The translations under genes and the position numbers were made by a program. Shown one piece after another: positions 8,691 to 16,352 of a stretch of 32,905 nt of DNA; within the stretch, counting starts at the first letter, position 1, and each line of letters begins with the position of its first letter. The stretch comes from an uncultured Myxococcales bacterium. Lineage in GTDB: Bacteria > Myxococcota_A > Polyangia > Polyangiales > Polyangiaceae. The stretch spans positions 1-32,905 of the forward strand of contig CALMUT010000136.1 in NCBI GenBank assembly GCA_937872925.1, in the 5' to 3' direction. Under the pieces are notes generated by a model, which was given only the letters and a program-made list of their open reading frames with translations, was not told the DNA's origin and made no database searches.

Positions 8691-9525
8691 CCTCTCGACG
8701 CGCCAGCGCGCGGTCGTAGGCCAGCTGTAGCGCCGCAACTTCTTCAAGCAATATGCTCAGCGCCGGCACCTCGTTGTCTCTTTCGAGCAGAACTGGCACA
8801 GGCCCCGTGCGGCGCACGGTGAAATCCAACAACTCGATGACCGGGTCGATCACGGGCGCTCCGTGGGTGTCGATGATGAGGCCCGATTCCGAGCGCCAGT
8901 GCCCGGCGATGTGCAGCTGCGTCACCCGCGACAGCGGCAGGCTTTCGATGAATTCTTCAGGGGAAAATCCGTGATTCTGGGCGTTGACCCATACGTTGTT
9001 CACGTCCAGCAATAGCCCACAACCGCTGCGCTCTAGGATCTCGGAAATGAACTCTGCCTCTGGCATTTCGGGTTTTCCCGGCTGGGCGTAGTAGCTGATG
9101 TTCTCCATGCTCATCGGCAACTTGAGGTCGTCTTGTATCCAGCGCAGCCGGTCGGACACGCGACGCACGTTTTCGTCGCAGAGCTTGAGGGGAAGCAGAT
9201 CGTGCAGCACTAACGGGCCCGCGGTGCTGAAACACAGATGGTCCGAATGCCAAGGCGTCTGCACACGGGATAGTTCCACGGACAAGTCGCGCAGGTAGGC
9301 GGTCGGCGGCGGATCGATCGCGCCGAGGGACATCGTCAAGCCGTGCGTGACGACTGGATAGCGTTCGCAAACCCGTTCCAGCGCCGCTGGGTACCAACCG
9401 CCGCGGCCCATGTAGTTTTCAGGGGATACTTCAAAGAAGGCGACGTCTTGGAGAGGGCCGTCGACTACTTCTTCCAGGAAATCCCAGCGCAGCCCCAATC
9501 CGACGCCGCAGAGCTCTCGCTTCAT
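8668..9525 (-). CDS. bufB: MNIO-family (DUF692) multinuclear non-haem iron oxidase, RiPP maturase
   Basis: This 285-residue TIM-barrel enzyme belongs to the DUF692 family, which includes MbnB, BufB, HvfB and TglH. Known members use two or three iron ions to oxidise cysteine side chains or backbone in ribosomal peptides. The metal and active-site signatures appear in order: E32 in F-F-E-V-S-P-E-N-Y, H61 in T-H-G-L, the H-S-D-H cluster at 93-96, E141 in M-E-N, D174 and N176 in L-D-V-N-N, H205 and H209 in L-H-I-A-G-H, D219 and H221 in D-T-H-G, and E249 in L-E-R-D. All are present, so the enzyme should be active. The ATG at 9525 has GAGG seven bases upstream. A GTG two codons earlier sits too close to that site. 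It lies directly downstream of a Cys-motif precursor and overlaps the DUF2063 partner, the usual order for this system. Product chemistry is not readable from sequence. Confidence 0.93.
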   Translation of the reverse strand: MKRELCGVGLGLRWDFLEEVVDGPLQDVAFFEVSPENYMGRGGWYPAALERVCERYPVVTHGLTMSLGAIDPPPTAYLRDLSVELSRVQTPWHSDHLCFSTAGPLVLHDLLPLKLCDENVRRVSDRLRWIQDDLKLPMSMENISYYAQPGKPEMPEAEFISEILERSGCGLLLDVNNVWVNAQNHGFSPEEFIESLPLSRVTQLHIAGHWRSESGLIIDTHGAPVIDPVIELLDFTVRRTGPVPVLLERDNEVPALSILLEEVAALQLAYDRALARREDERAGAA

Positions 9526-9546
9526 GATCACGCCTCAAGCCTGACG

Positions 9547-9575
9547 CCACGTCTCCGCGCGTTGCGGAGACGTGG
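9547..9575 (-). promoter_or_regulatory. Perfect 12-bp stem-loop between precursor and maturase genes
   Basis: CCACGTCTCCGC at 9547-9558 pairs perfectly with GCGGAGACGTGG at 9564-9575 around a 5-base loop. In the direction of transcription it follows the precursor stop by 15 bases and precedes the maturase start by about 21 bases. It is not followed by a T-run, so it is unlikely to be a strong intrinsic terminator. It more likely protects the 3' end of a precursor-only mRNA or partly attenuates read-through, keeping precursor levels above enzyme levels. Confidence 0.75.
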
Positions 9576-9590
9576 GGTCGGACGCGCAGT

Positions 9591-10025
9591 TCAGCCGCAG
9601 GTGCCGGCGCCGCAGGCCATCTTGGCCCCGCCAGCCTTTTTGGCGGCAGGCTTCTTGGTCGCTGCGGGCTTTTTGGTTTCCGTCTTCTTGGTGTCGGCTG
9701 CCTTCTTGTCCCCACCGCATCCGCCCGCGCCACAGGAGGCTTTGGCGCCACCGGCTTTTGCGTCCGTGGTCTTGGCCGGGTCGGTCGCAGTCTCTGCCCC
9801 AGGGGTTGCTGCCGCGTTGTCCCCTTCGGCCGTGGCGCCTTCGGCGCTCTCTGCGCTGCCTTCTTCGGACGCCGCCATGTCGGAGTCCGCGGGCTCTGCA
9901 GACGCCGCAGGGACTTCTTGGGCTTCCCCGGGGGTCTCGGCCGCCGGCGCGGAGCCGCCACATGCCACTGCGCCAAGGGCTGCCAGGGTCGCGGCGATAC
10001 TGGTCAAAGATAGCTTTTGATTCAT
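9591..10025 (-). CDS. Candidate MNIO-modified RiPP precursor with two CGAGxCG cores
   Basis: This is a 144-residue exported peptide. Residues 1-21 form a signal peptide ending A-V-A before Cys22. That fits either signal peptidase I (A-x-A) or a lipoprotein with a non-consensus lipobox. Residues 23-80 are Ala/Glu/Asp-rich and acidic. Residues 85-135 are Lys/Thr/Ala/Pro-rich. The only other cysteines are two pairs, C98/C103 and C138/C143, each in C-G-A-G-x-C-G. Both are preceded by A-G-G-A-K, so the module is duplicated 40 residues apart and the second copy ends the protein. The Cys spacing equals the E-G-K-C-G-E-G-K-C-G repeats of HvfA-type precursors. The ATG at 10025 has AGGAG seven bases upstream. 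An in-frame extension upstream lacks such a site. The gene heads the cassette with the MNIO and DUF2063 genes. The function, perhaps metal (copper) capture at the cell surface, is inferred from the family. Confidence 0.85.
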   Translation of the reverse strand: MNQKLSLTSIAATLAALGAVACGGSAPAAETPGEAQEVPAASAEPADSDMAASEEGSAESAEGATAEGDNAAATPGAETATDPAKTTDAKAGGAKASCGAGGCGGDKKAADTKKTETKKPAATKKPAAKKAGGAKMACGAGTCG

Positions 10026-10196
10026 GAAATCGCTCCTGTTCGGAAGAACCGACTTTAATACGAGCGGGCCGGTCGGTCCGATCGAATTTTCCGCCCCGAG
10101 TTCCTGGGGCATTAAAGCGTACGGATCTCCGGCGCTTCGGTTTCAGTTTGGATCGCGTTGCGCTGCGGCGCAGCCTGCTCCGGGGCTGGCCTGGCG
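10026..10196 (-). promoter_or_regulatory. Upstream region of the RiPP cassette (RBS, candidate -10, inverted repeat)
   Basis: AGGAG at 10033-10037 is a good ribosome-binding site for the precursor. TATTAA (minus strand, 10055-10060) could be a -10 element, giving a leader of about 25 bases; no good -35 is seen. GCCCC/GGGGC at 10093-10097 and 10106-10110 form a short inverted repeat around an 8-base loop, which could be an operator or the end of the YceI operon. With 171 bases here against 4-nt overlaps in the upstream operon, the cassette probably has its own promoter. Confidence 0.35.
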
Positions 10197-11048
10197 CTAC
10201 TTGTCCCGGAGTTTTGCAGACAATTCCAGCTCAACCCGGGCCTCACGGCCGACCAGCTTCCCGAGCCATTTGTCCGCACTCGGTGTGCGCCTTCCGGATT
10301 CGTCCCTTGGTTGCACGTCGTGGGCCGCCAGCTCCACGACAAAGGGCCGCCGCGTTCGAATGTTAATGCGCTCGGGCGTAGCGGTCGTGTCGGCGCCGGG
10401 CTTCCACTGGAACGTGGCTTCGAGGGACACGCGACGCTCGACGCGCATGCCGTTGAAGGTGAGAGCGCCGGTTGCCGCCAGGCGCACGCTGCGGGCCTCG
10501 ACGGAAAGCACCGCCGCGTCGCCGGCATCTGCGCCCGCGTCGGGCCCCGCTTCGGGTAAGCTCGGCGGCTTCACCCTTACCTTGCGCCCCAGCGCGGGCG
10601 TTTCGGCGGAGACTTCGTCAATGCGCAAGATCTCGAATGTGGCCCAGCGCACGCGTTCGATTTCCGCTTCGGGCCGGTTGGAGCCCACGTTGAGCCAGCT
10701 CCGTGCCGCGTTGGTCGCGTCCCGGGGACCGGCGTCGCCGCTTTCGAGCATGCTGATAGACGCAACGTCCACGGATATGGTGCCCCGGGTGCGCGTCAAG
10801 TTCTGCAGTTGCACCTGGAGCTCGCCTCGGGCGACCCGAAGTTCTCCGCGCGGAGTGGCATCTCTGGCCTTCAAACTCAGGCGCGCCACGCCGCGTTCTT
10901 CGATCACGTAGGCGGTCGTCGGGCTGGCGGCTGCATCCGAAGTCCCGGCGTGCGCGGGCCAGGGCTCGGTCGGCGGCGGCGGCGGCGGCTCCTTCTTGGA
11001 GCACGCCCACACCAGGCAAGCTGAAAGCAGAAAAACGGCGGGTTTCAA
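10197..11048 (-). CDS. YceI-like lipoprotein
   Basis: This 283-residue envelope protein has a short signal sequence and candidate lipidation at Cys16 (V-W-A-C), followed by a Lys/Glu/Pro-rich tether. The body reads as a YceI-type lipocalin-like beta-barrel. It starts at 'TTAYVIEERGVARLSLKARD', has a middle strand 'RVRWATFEILRI', and ends with the typical 'AATGALTFNGMRVERRVSLEATF', as in the G-x-L-T-x-x-G segment of YceI proteins. YceI folds bind isoprenoid or other amphipathic ligands. An Ala/Asp/Gly-rich insertion sits at about 165-180. The start is TTG at 11048, overlapping the barrel gene's stop (TTGA), with GGGAG about 8 bases upstream, so translation is coupled. It is the last gene of the three-gene operon. 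Confidence 0.72.
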   Translation of the reverse strand: MKPAVFLLSACLVWACSKKEPPPPPPTEPWPAHAGTSDAAASPTTAYVIEERGVARLSLKARDATPRGELRVARGELQVQLQNLTRTRGTISVDVASISMLESGDAGPRDATNAARSWLNVGSNRPEAEIERVRWATFEILRIDEVSAETPALGRKVRVKPPSLPEAGPDAGADAGDAAVLSVEARSVRLAATGALTFNGMRVERRVSLEATFQWKPGADTTATPERINIRTRRPFVVELAAHDVQPRDESGRRTPSADKWLGKLVGREARVELELSAKLRDK

Positions 11049-12562
11049 TGCCAGACTCCCACGCCAAGCCCCCAGCCAAAGTAGCGCTGGGCGCCATCAA
11101 TGGCCGAGGACACACGAAAATGGTTTCCGTCCTCGAATAGTCCGAAAACCGTCCAGGGAAACAGCTTCAAGTCAAAGCCGACGGTGCCGTGCAGCCTTGA
11201 TCTGCCCCGATCGAATCGCGTCGGCTCGCCATAGCTGCCAGCGCGGACCTTCAACCAGTGCGGCACCACTTCGCTTTCGATGCCCAGGTGCGGGGATAGG
11301 GTGACTTTTTCGCCGGACCGGTCCACTCGGCGCTGCAAGAACGACTCGACGCCCACGCCGTCTTGGACCGGGCCAGTCACGGAAAGCGAGCTCGTCACAA
11401 GCACGTAGAATCTGCGCATGGACTCATAGCGCGCACGCAGCTTGCGGCGCAGCGCGTCTTCCCGGCGCTCTCGAGCGAGTTCGTCCAGTGCCTCTTCGAT
11501 GGCGTTTTCCGCGTCTGCCGCGCGTTCCGCCGCGCCAACGTCTCTGCGCTCTTGGCGTGCGCGCGCCACGGCGTGCTCGCGGCGTCGCTCACGCTCGCGC
11601 TTGCGCCAAGCCAGGTGACGTTCGAATGCTTCCAGCACTCTGCCCGGATCGACCCAGCGTGGGTTCAGGGGACGTGGACCCAGCTGGATGGCGACGCCGA
11701 AGTTCATGTCCCAAGGTAGCGTGACTTTTTCGGGCAGGTAGAAGGCTTCCGCGCTGGTGGGGTCGCCGATGATGCGATCGCCGCCGGTTTCCGTGGCCAC
11801 GCCGCTGCTCGGCTCGCCGGTGAGCACGGCGCTGCGCAACGCTGCACCGAAGCGAAAGCGCTGACTATGCGGCGCCCAGAGCATGCCCAATTCCAGCGCT
11901 GCGCCGGTGGCATTGAATAGTTCCGTCGGTTGGCCAGGCGCGGGGTTTTCGTTCTCGATGATCAAGCCGGTGCCGCGGCTGCCGGCACCCAGCACCAGCT
12001 GGCCGTCGTAGAAGCGTCGCGCCAGCTGGATGCGCGCGCCGCCGAACTGCGCAAAGACTTGGTCTTCTTGTAGCCCGGCCGCTCCGTCGTCGATACGCGA
12101 CAGCCTGTAGCGCTGAAGATCGACGGAAAGGCCGAAGCCCCAATTGCCGTCCTGGAGGATCCCCGCGACGGTCAAGAACGCAAATCCGGTCTGGTCCGAC
12201 TGCAACGTCGTGCGCTGCCCCGTATTGAAGAAGTCCGTCCCGCTGATGGAACTCGGGAACGTGACACCCAGGCCCAGATCGTAGTCGAAGTGATCGTAAG
12301 AGTAGGGCAGGCGCACGGCGGGTGCGGCCGGGTTTTGGGTGCTGCCGTCGACGCCTTCTGCGATGGCGACGTAAGCGCCGGCAAGTCCAAGCACACGGCT
12401 GCTGGCGAGCACCACGCCTTGGGTCAGGTCCACGCGGTAGCGACTTGTGGTCAGCGGGCTGTCGTTCGGTCCGATCGGCCCCGCGGCGTGGCTCTGCGCA
12501 GCGGAAAGAGCGCTACATAGCGCCGCGGCGCAGGCGACCGCCCGTGGATTCGTCACCCTCAC
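11045..12562 (-). CDS. Outer-membrane beta-barrel protein with charged coiled-coil insertion
   Basis: This 505-residue exported protein has a signal peptide ending near A-A-Q-S-H-A-A (residue about 26). Residues about 30-290 resemble FadL/PorV-like outer-membrane proteins: 'SSRVLGLAGAYVAIAEGVDGSTQNPAAPA', then repeated amphipathic strands rich in Gly and aromatics. Residues about 305-385 are instead an Arg/Glu/Ala-rich helix ('RKRERERRREHAVARARQER'), predicted as a long coiled coil. Barrel-like strands then resume and end in 'GWGLGVGVWH'. The insertion probably projects into the periplasm or outward. The start is GTG at 12562, whose last two bases share the upstream TGA (GTGA overlap), with AAGGG upstream. 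The frame stays open far upstream of this start, but that part only shadows the phosphatidyltransferase. Function is unknown; lipid or hydrophobic-compound transport is one guess from the neighbours. Confidence 0.8.
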   Translation of the reverse strand: MRVTNPRAVACAAALCSALSAAQSHAAGPIGPNDSPLTTSRYRVDLTQGVVLASSRVLGLAGAYVAIAEGVDGSTQNPAAPAVRLPYSYDHFDYDLGLGVTFPSSISGTDFFNTGQRTTLQSDQTGFAFLTVAGILQDGNWGFGLSVDLQRYRLSRIDDGAAGLQEDQVFAQFGGARIQLARRFYDGQLVLGAGSRGTGLIIENENPAPGQPTELFNATGAALELGMLWAPHSQRFRFGAALRSAVLTGEPSSGVATETGGDRIIGDPTSAEAFYLPEKVTLPWDMNFGVAIQLGPRPLNPRWVDPGRVLEAFERHLAWRKRERERRREHAVARARQERRDVGAAERAADAENAIEEALDELARERREDALRRKLRARYESMRRFYVLVTSSLSVTGPVQDGVGVESFLQRRVDRSGEKVTLSPHLGIESEVVPHWLKVRAGSYGEPTRFDRGRSRLHGTVGFDLKLFPWTVFGLFEDGNHFRVSSAIDGAQRYFGWGLGVGVWH

Positions 12563-13710
12563 GAGGCGGCGCCCTTGCGCTCTCGTGCCATTTTCATTTC
12601 GGTTGAAAGCACGCCTACCAAAACACCCACGGCCCCAGCCGCAAATACAACTAGCATGGGACCGACCAGGGCAAACACCGCAGAAAGCCAGGTCAAGAAC
12701 ACAAACGTATCGCGCTTGAACAACGGAGCTATTTTCGAATACAGGCCGCCGTCTGCGGCTGAACTTTGAGCCGAAAGGGGGTACTGCAGTAGGTCTCCAG
12801 AGCCAATGCGGATCAGGTAGCGATACTCGATACCGCTCGCGGTGAGACCGCATAGGAGCGTGACGGCGCCCGCCAGCAGGTAAATCCAATGATTCGAGGT
12901 TTGGTACAGGCCGTAGGCAGCGCCCGCGAAAAAACCATAGTTCGTCAGGTCGTCGCCGACCGTATCTAACCACTGGCCCGCGAGGGATCCGCGATAGGTC
13001 ACGCGGCTCATCTCTCCATCGCATCCGTCCAGCACGCTTTGGGCTTGAAACGCCGTGGCGCCGATGAATAAGGACAAATAGTCCCCCCGGGCAGCCATGA
13101 CCGCACCGAAAATCCCGACCGCAAGGATGGCCACCGAAACCTGGTTGGGGGTCAGCGCGGTCCGCACCAGCACTCGGCTGATGGCCAGGGAGATGTAGCG
13201 ATTGAGGTGGCGGCTGGTCCAACCGTCCTGGGGCTTTCGTAGCGCTCGAAACAGCACACGCTCGCCAGTTCGAGCGCTCTCTGCGTCGACGATGTCGAGG
13301 GGCTCGAAAGTGTAGGGCAGCGGCACCGCTTCGGGTTCCGCCACCAGGTCCCGCGTCTGCCCAGCCGCGGGCAAGCCCTGCCGAACGACCAGCCCGAGCA
13401 TTTGCCGCGGGACCAAATAGCTGGCCGGCAGGCTGAGCAGCGCACAGCCGTCCGGCGCGGTTGACGTGACGGGAATGCGCAAGCGTGCATCCGCGAGCAA
13501 TGCGGCGTGCTCTTCGGCTTCCACCACGATAGCCGAGGCCCCGGCGCCCTGGGCGTCGAGGGCGAGGCGCAGCGCAAGGTTCAGGCCGCCCAAGCGGCGG
13601 GAAGCGTCCGCAGAGGTTGCACGAAGCGATAGCGCCCACGACTCTGCCGGCTGGGTGCCGGACTCTGGTGCCTGCGTGGTCGTCTCCTTCTCGGGTTGTC
13701 TAGGAGCCAT
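12559..13710 (-). CDS. CDP-alcohol phosphatidyltransferase with degenerate nucleotidyltransferase-like N-terminus
   Basis: This 383-residue membrane enzyme carries the family signature D-G-x2-D-G-x2-S-R-x8-G-x3-D-x3-D at about residues 222-250 ('DGCDGEMSR' to '[10 protein letters not shown]'). It should therefore move a phosphoalcohol onto a CDP-activated lipid or polyol. Several hydrophobic helices follow to the C-terminus. Ahead of it, '[22 protein letters not shown]' is the linker type seen in bifunctional IPCT/DIPPS (inositol-phosphate) enzymes. The N-terminal 190 residues resemble the tail of a sugar-phosphate nucleotidyltransferase ('[26 protein letters not shown]') but lack the G-x-G-x-R nucleotide loop, so that half is probably inactive. 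ATG at 13710 is chosen because the upstream extension overlaps the divergent gene and is not protein-like; no strong Shine-Dalgarno is visible. It is the first gene of an operon with 4-nt overlaps. Confidence 0.85.
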   Translation of the reverse strand: MAPRQPEKETTTQAPESGTQPAESWALSLRATSADASRRLGGLNLALRLALDAQGAGASAIVVEAEEHAALLADARLRIPVTSTAPDGCALLSLPASYLVPRQMLGLVVRQGLPAAGQTRDLVAEPEAVPLPYTFEPLDIVDAESARTGERVLFRALRKPQDGWTSRHLNRYISLAISRVLVRTALTPNQVSVAILAVGIFGAVMAARGDYLSLFIGATAFQAQSVLDGCDGEMSRVTYRGSLAGQWLDTVGDDLTNYGFFAGAAYGLYQTSNHWIYLLAGAVTLLCGLTASGIEYRYLIRIGSGDLLQYPLSAQSSAADGGLYSKIAPLFKRDTFVFLTWLSAVFALVGPMLVVFAAGAVGVLVGVLSTEMKMARERKGAAS

Positions 13711-13776
13711 CGCGCTGCGCCGGGCGGTAGCGCGACTCGATCGGCTCGTCAACGAGCGATGCAGGCGCGGCTCGGT

Positions 13777-13789
13777 TATAGTCGCGCCG
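13777..13789 (+). promoter_or_regulatory. Candidate -10 (TATAGT) for a leaderless threonine synthase mRNA
   Basis: TATAGT at 13777-13782 ends six bases before the GTG at 13789, so transcription would begin at or next to the start codon. There is no Shine-Dalgarno ahead of this GTG. No good -35 is seen, so the call rests on the -10 match and spacing. Confidence 0.3.
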
Positions 13790-15123
13790 TGACCTACAGC
13801 GCAAAACTGACTTGTCTTGCTGGATGTGCCGGGAGTTTTCCCGTGACCCAACCCATCTACCGCTGCCCTAGCTGCGGCGGTCTGCTGGAGGTTGCCCACG
13901 ACATTGCTGCTCTGAAACACAAGAGCGCTGCTGAGTGGAAGCAGCTCTTTGACGACCGCTACATGAAGACCAGTTGGCCCTACGGTTCAGGGGTTTGGGG
14001 CAAGAAGGAGTGGGTCATGCCCGCGGTGCCCGACGATCTGATCGTGAGTACCTACGAAGGTGGCTCCAATCTGTTTTGGGCGGAGCGCTACGGCAAGTCA
14101 CTGGGGCTGTCGGATCTGTGGGTCAAGCTGTGCGGCAATAGCCATAGCGGATCCTTCAAAGATCTGGGCATGACCGTGCTGGTCAGTGTTGTGCGCTTGG
14201 CCGTGCAACAAGGTTTGAAGCTCAAAGCCGTTGCCTGCGCGTCGACGGGGGATACCAGTGCGGCCCTTGCGGCCTACGGAGCGGCGGCCGGGCTGCCCGT
14301 GGTCGTGCTGCTGCCTCGCGGCAAGATTTCGACGGGACAGCTGGTGCAACCACTGGCCCACGGCGCCTTGGTGCTCGGACTGGATACGGACTTCGATGGC
14401 TGCATGAAGATTGTGGCGCAGTTGGCCGAAGAGGGGCAGGTGTACCTTGCCAACAGCATGAACGCCCTGCGGCTAGAGGGGCAGAAGACCGTCGGCATCG
14501 AGATCACCCAGCAATTCAACTGGCAGGTCCCGGATTTCATCATCTTGCCTAGCGGCAATCTGGGCAACGCCTCGGCAATCTACGCCGGGTTCAAGATGAT
14601 GCTGGACCTCGGACTGATATCGAAGTTTCCGAGGCTGGTGATGGCCCAAGCAGAAAACGCGAACCCGCTGTATCGCGCGTTCGTCGCCAAAGAAAAGACC
14701 GTCGCGCCCATCGTGGCGCAGCCGACCCAAGCCACTGCAATTCAGATCGGCAACCCAGTGAGCGCGCCACGGGCGCTGCGCGCTCTGGAAGCAATGGACG
14801 GCATTGTCGAACAGGCCAGCGAACAGGAACTCGCAGACGCGGCGGCGCGTGCGGATCGCACGGGCATGTACACCTGCCCCCACACCGCAGTGGCGCTCGC
14901 AGTGCTTGAGAAGCTTGTCGCGCGCGGAACCATTAAAAAAGACCACCGTGTCGTGTGTATCTCCACTGCCAGCGGTCTCAAGTTCACGGAGTTCAAGGTG
15001 CGCTACCACGAAGGCCAGATGCCCGAGGTGGAGCCGACGCTGGCCAATCCGCCCACGATGCTTCCGGCGGACTATGGCCAGGTCGTCGACGCCATCCAGC
15101 AACGCCTGCGCCAGAGCGCCTGA
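13789..15123 (+). CDS. thrC: Threonine synthase with N-terminal zinc ribbon
   Basis: This 444-residue fold-type II PLP enzyme converts O-phosphohomoserine to threonine, the last step of threonine synthesis in the cytoplasm. The N-terminus has a zinc-ribbon pattern, C9-x3-C13 and C26-x2-C29, found in one subclass of ThrC. The PLP lysine is K124 in 'SHSGSFKD'. A phosphate-binding loop 'PSGNLGN' and the '[18 protein letters not shown]' segment typical of threonine synthase follow. Start GTG 13789 gives 'MTYSAKLTC' and keeps the ribbon intact. An upstream ATG at 13759 is possible but adds unconserved residues. The gene diverges from the phosphatidyltransferase operon and ends at a clear terminator. 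No hom or thrB genes are nearby, so the pathway is dispersed. Diaminopropionate- or cysteate-type relatives are a less likely alternative. Confidence 0.9.
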   Translation: MTYSAKLTCLAGCAGSFPVTQPIYRCPSCGGLLEVAHDIAALKHKSAAEWKQLFDDRYMKTSWPYGSGVWGKKEWVMPAVPDDLIVSTYEGGSNLFWAERYGKSLGLSDLWVKLCGNSHSGSFKDLGMTVLVSVVRLAVQQGLKLKAVACASTGDTSAALAAYGAAAGLPVVVLLPRGKISTGQLVQPLAHGALVLGLDTDFDGCMKIVAQLAEEGQVYLANSMNALRLEGQKTVGIEITQQFNWQVPDFIILPSGNLGNASAIYAGFKMMLDLGLISKFPRLVMAQAENANPLYRAFVAKEKTVAPIVAQPTQATAIQIGNPVSAPRALRALEAMDGIVEQASEQELADAAARADRTGMYTCPHTAVALAVLEKLVARGTIKKDHRVVCISTASGLKFTEFKVRYHEGQMPEVEPTLANPPTMLPADYGQVVDAIQQRLRQSA

Positions 15124-15135
15124 GACAAAAGAAAA

Positions 15136-15167
15136 ACGCGCCGTCTCCTGGGAGCCAGCGCGTCTTT
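15136..15167. terminator. Bidirectional intrinsic terminator between convergent genes
   Basis: ACGCGC (15136-15141) pairs with GCGCGT (15158-15163), with an inner CTCC/GGAG stem. The hairpin is preceded by an A-rich run (15127-15136) and followed by CTTT. It can end thrC on the plus strand and the PEGA gene on the minus strand, where the A-run becomes a T-run. Confidence 0.75.
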
Positions 15168-15184
15168 CCGTGGCCGGGGGCTGC

Positions 15185-16219
15185 TCAGAACGTCAGATGC
15201 GCCGCGGCTCCGCCGCCCGTGGGTCCGATCACCGGGGCCACGCGTAGGCGCGGCCCGCTCACGAAGCGAGACTTGGCCGCCTTTTCGTCGGAGTCCGCGC
15301 TGGTTAGCAGCACGACGCCCGTGACGCCCAGGGTGATGGCCACGCCGAAAGCCATGTCCGCGATCAGCGCGTTGCGCTCGACGTCGTCGGCCGCATCCGT
15401 GGTCGGATTGTCTTTGAAGTCGCTCTTGGCGCTGAGCGCCTTGATCCCGAAGAAGGTGCCGACCAGGGCGCCAGCGCCCGCGATGCCGAGGGTCACATAC
15501 GCGGGTACCTTGCTCTTGGACGAAGCGGCGGGGTTTTCTTCGGGGGGCGGGGCCACCGGCGCGGGGGGCGGGTCCGCAGTCGGGTCGCCGGGAGCGTCAG
15601 CCAACACGAGCTCCGCCGAGAGCTCTTGCTTCTCGCCGGCCTTCACGTCGACTTCACGCTCGATGTTTTGGTAGCCAGGAGAGCTGATCGCGACGGTGTG
15701 TTTGCCCGGCGCAAGCTTGACGATCATGGGCGCTTCGCCCATTTGCGGCTGGCCGTCGATCATGACCGTTGCGCCAGCTGGCGTGGTGATGATGTTCAAT
15801 TCGCCGACCGGCTTGCCTTTCAGCTCTTCCAATCGCTTCTTGGCGTCGTCGACTTTTTCGGCGCCCGCCTTGGCGTGGCCCGGGTTGTCCAAGAACTTCG
15901 CGTAGGCTGCGGCGGCCTCTTCGCTCTTGCCCTGCTTGTCTAGGGCAGCCGCCATCCAATACTCCGCGTGCGGGGTCGGGATCGCTTCGTAGGCCTTCTT
16001 GAACGCGGCGAATGCGTCTGCGTACTTGCCCGCAGCGAACGCTTTTTCGCCTTCGCCGTAGGACTTGCGCGCCGTGTCCTTGGCCTTCTTGTCCGGGGCC
16101 GCTTTTGCGGCTTTGCCTTGGGCGGCAGCAGGGGGCGGAGCCGCCGTCGTCACCAGGGCGCCGGCGACCAGGGCCGCACCGACGGCAGGAAAGCGCATAA
16201 ATATCGAGAAGTTTTGCAT
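15185..16219 (-). CDS. TPR and PEGA domain membrane protein
   Basis: This 344-residue exported or membrane-anchored protein has a signal-like N-terminus (residues 1-34, ending A-A-A-Q-G). Two TPR-like repeats follow at about 50-130 ('YGEGEKAFAAGKYADAFAAFKKAYEAIP', 'KQGKSEEAAAAYAKFL'). A PEGA domain spans about 140-205 ('GELNIITTPAGATVMIDGQ' and 'LAPGKHTVAISSPGYQNIEREVDVKAGE'). After a Pro-rich linker come two hydrophobic helices at about 240-265 and 285-310. PEGA domains are common in myxobacterial surface and periplasmic proteins and are thought to act in envelope binding. The ATG at 16219 is chosen because GGAGG lies seven bases upstream. Function is not known; it may be a periplasmic scaffold. 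Confidence 0.85.
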   Translation of the reverse strand: MQNFSIFMRFPAVGAALVAGALVTTAAPPPAAAQGKAAKAAPDKKAKDTARKSYGEGEKAFAAGKYADAFAAFKKAYEAIPTPHAEYWMAAALDKQGKSEEAAAAYAKFLDNPGHAKAGAEKVDDAKKRLEELKGKPVGELNIITTPAGATVMIDGQPQMGEAPMIVKLAPGKHTVAISSPGYQNIEREVDVKAGEKQELSAELVLADAPGDPTADPPPAPVAPPPEENPAASSKSKVPAYVTLGIAGAGALVGTFFGIKALSAKSDFKDNPTTDAADDVERNALIADMAFGVAITLGVTGVVLLTSADSDEKAAKSRFVSGPRLRVAPVIGPTGGGAAAHLTF

Positions 16220-16352
16220 CAACCAGCCTCCGCCGCGGGGTCCGTCGTTCGCGGCGATACGAGGCTAAACCCAAGGTGGAGTCTGGACAAGCCCGGTTTG
16301 GATATAGTGTCCGGAAAAGCTGGGGCTCAGGCCCCCAATCGTCCTCCTTCCC
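16220..16352. promoter_or_regulatory. Divergent promoter region, PEGA gene / giant TPR gene
   Basis: This is a 133-base spacer. GGAGG (minus strand, near 16227-16231) is the ribosome-binding site of the PEGA gene. TATAGT at 16303-16308 on the plus strand is a candidate -10 for the TPR gene, about 45 bases before its ATG. That ATG lacks a Shine-Dalgarno (a pyrimidine-rich TCCTCC precedes it), so the giant protein may be translated at a low rate. Confidence 0.35.

Noticed and set aside
9547..9575. Intrinsic terminator ending the precursor transcript
   Set aside because: The stem is strong but the transcript reads CGTCAGGC after it, without a U-run, so I call it a stem-loop, not a full terminator.
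12563..13639. Long upstream extension of the barrel gene frame (to 864 residues)
   Set aside because: Its translation is Arg/Pro/Gly-rich shadow of the phosphatidyltransferase gene. The signal peptide, AAGGG site and GTGA overlap all point to the start at 12562.
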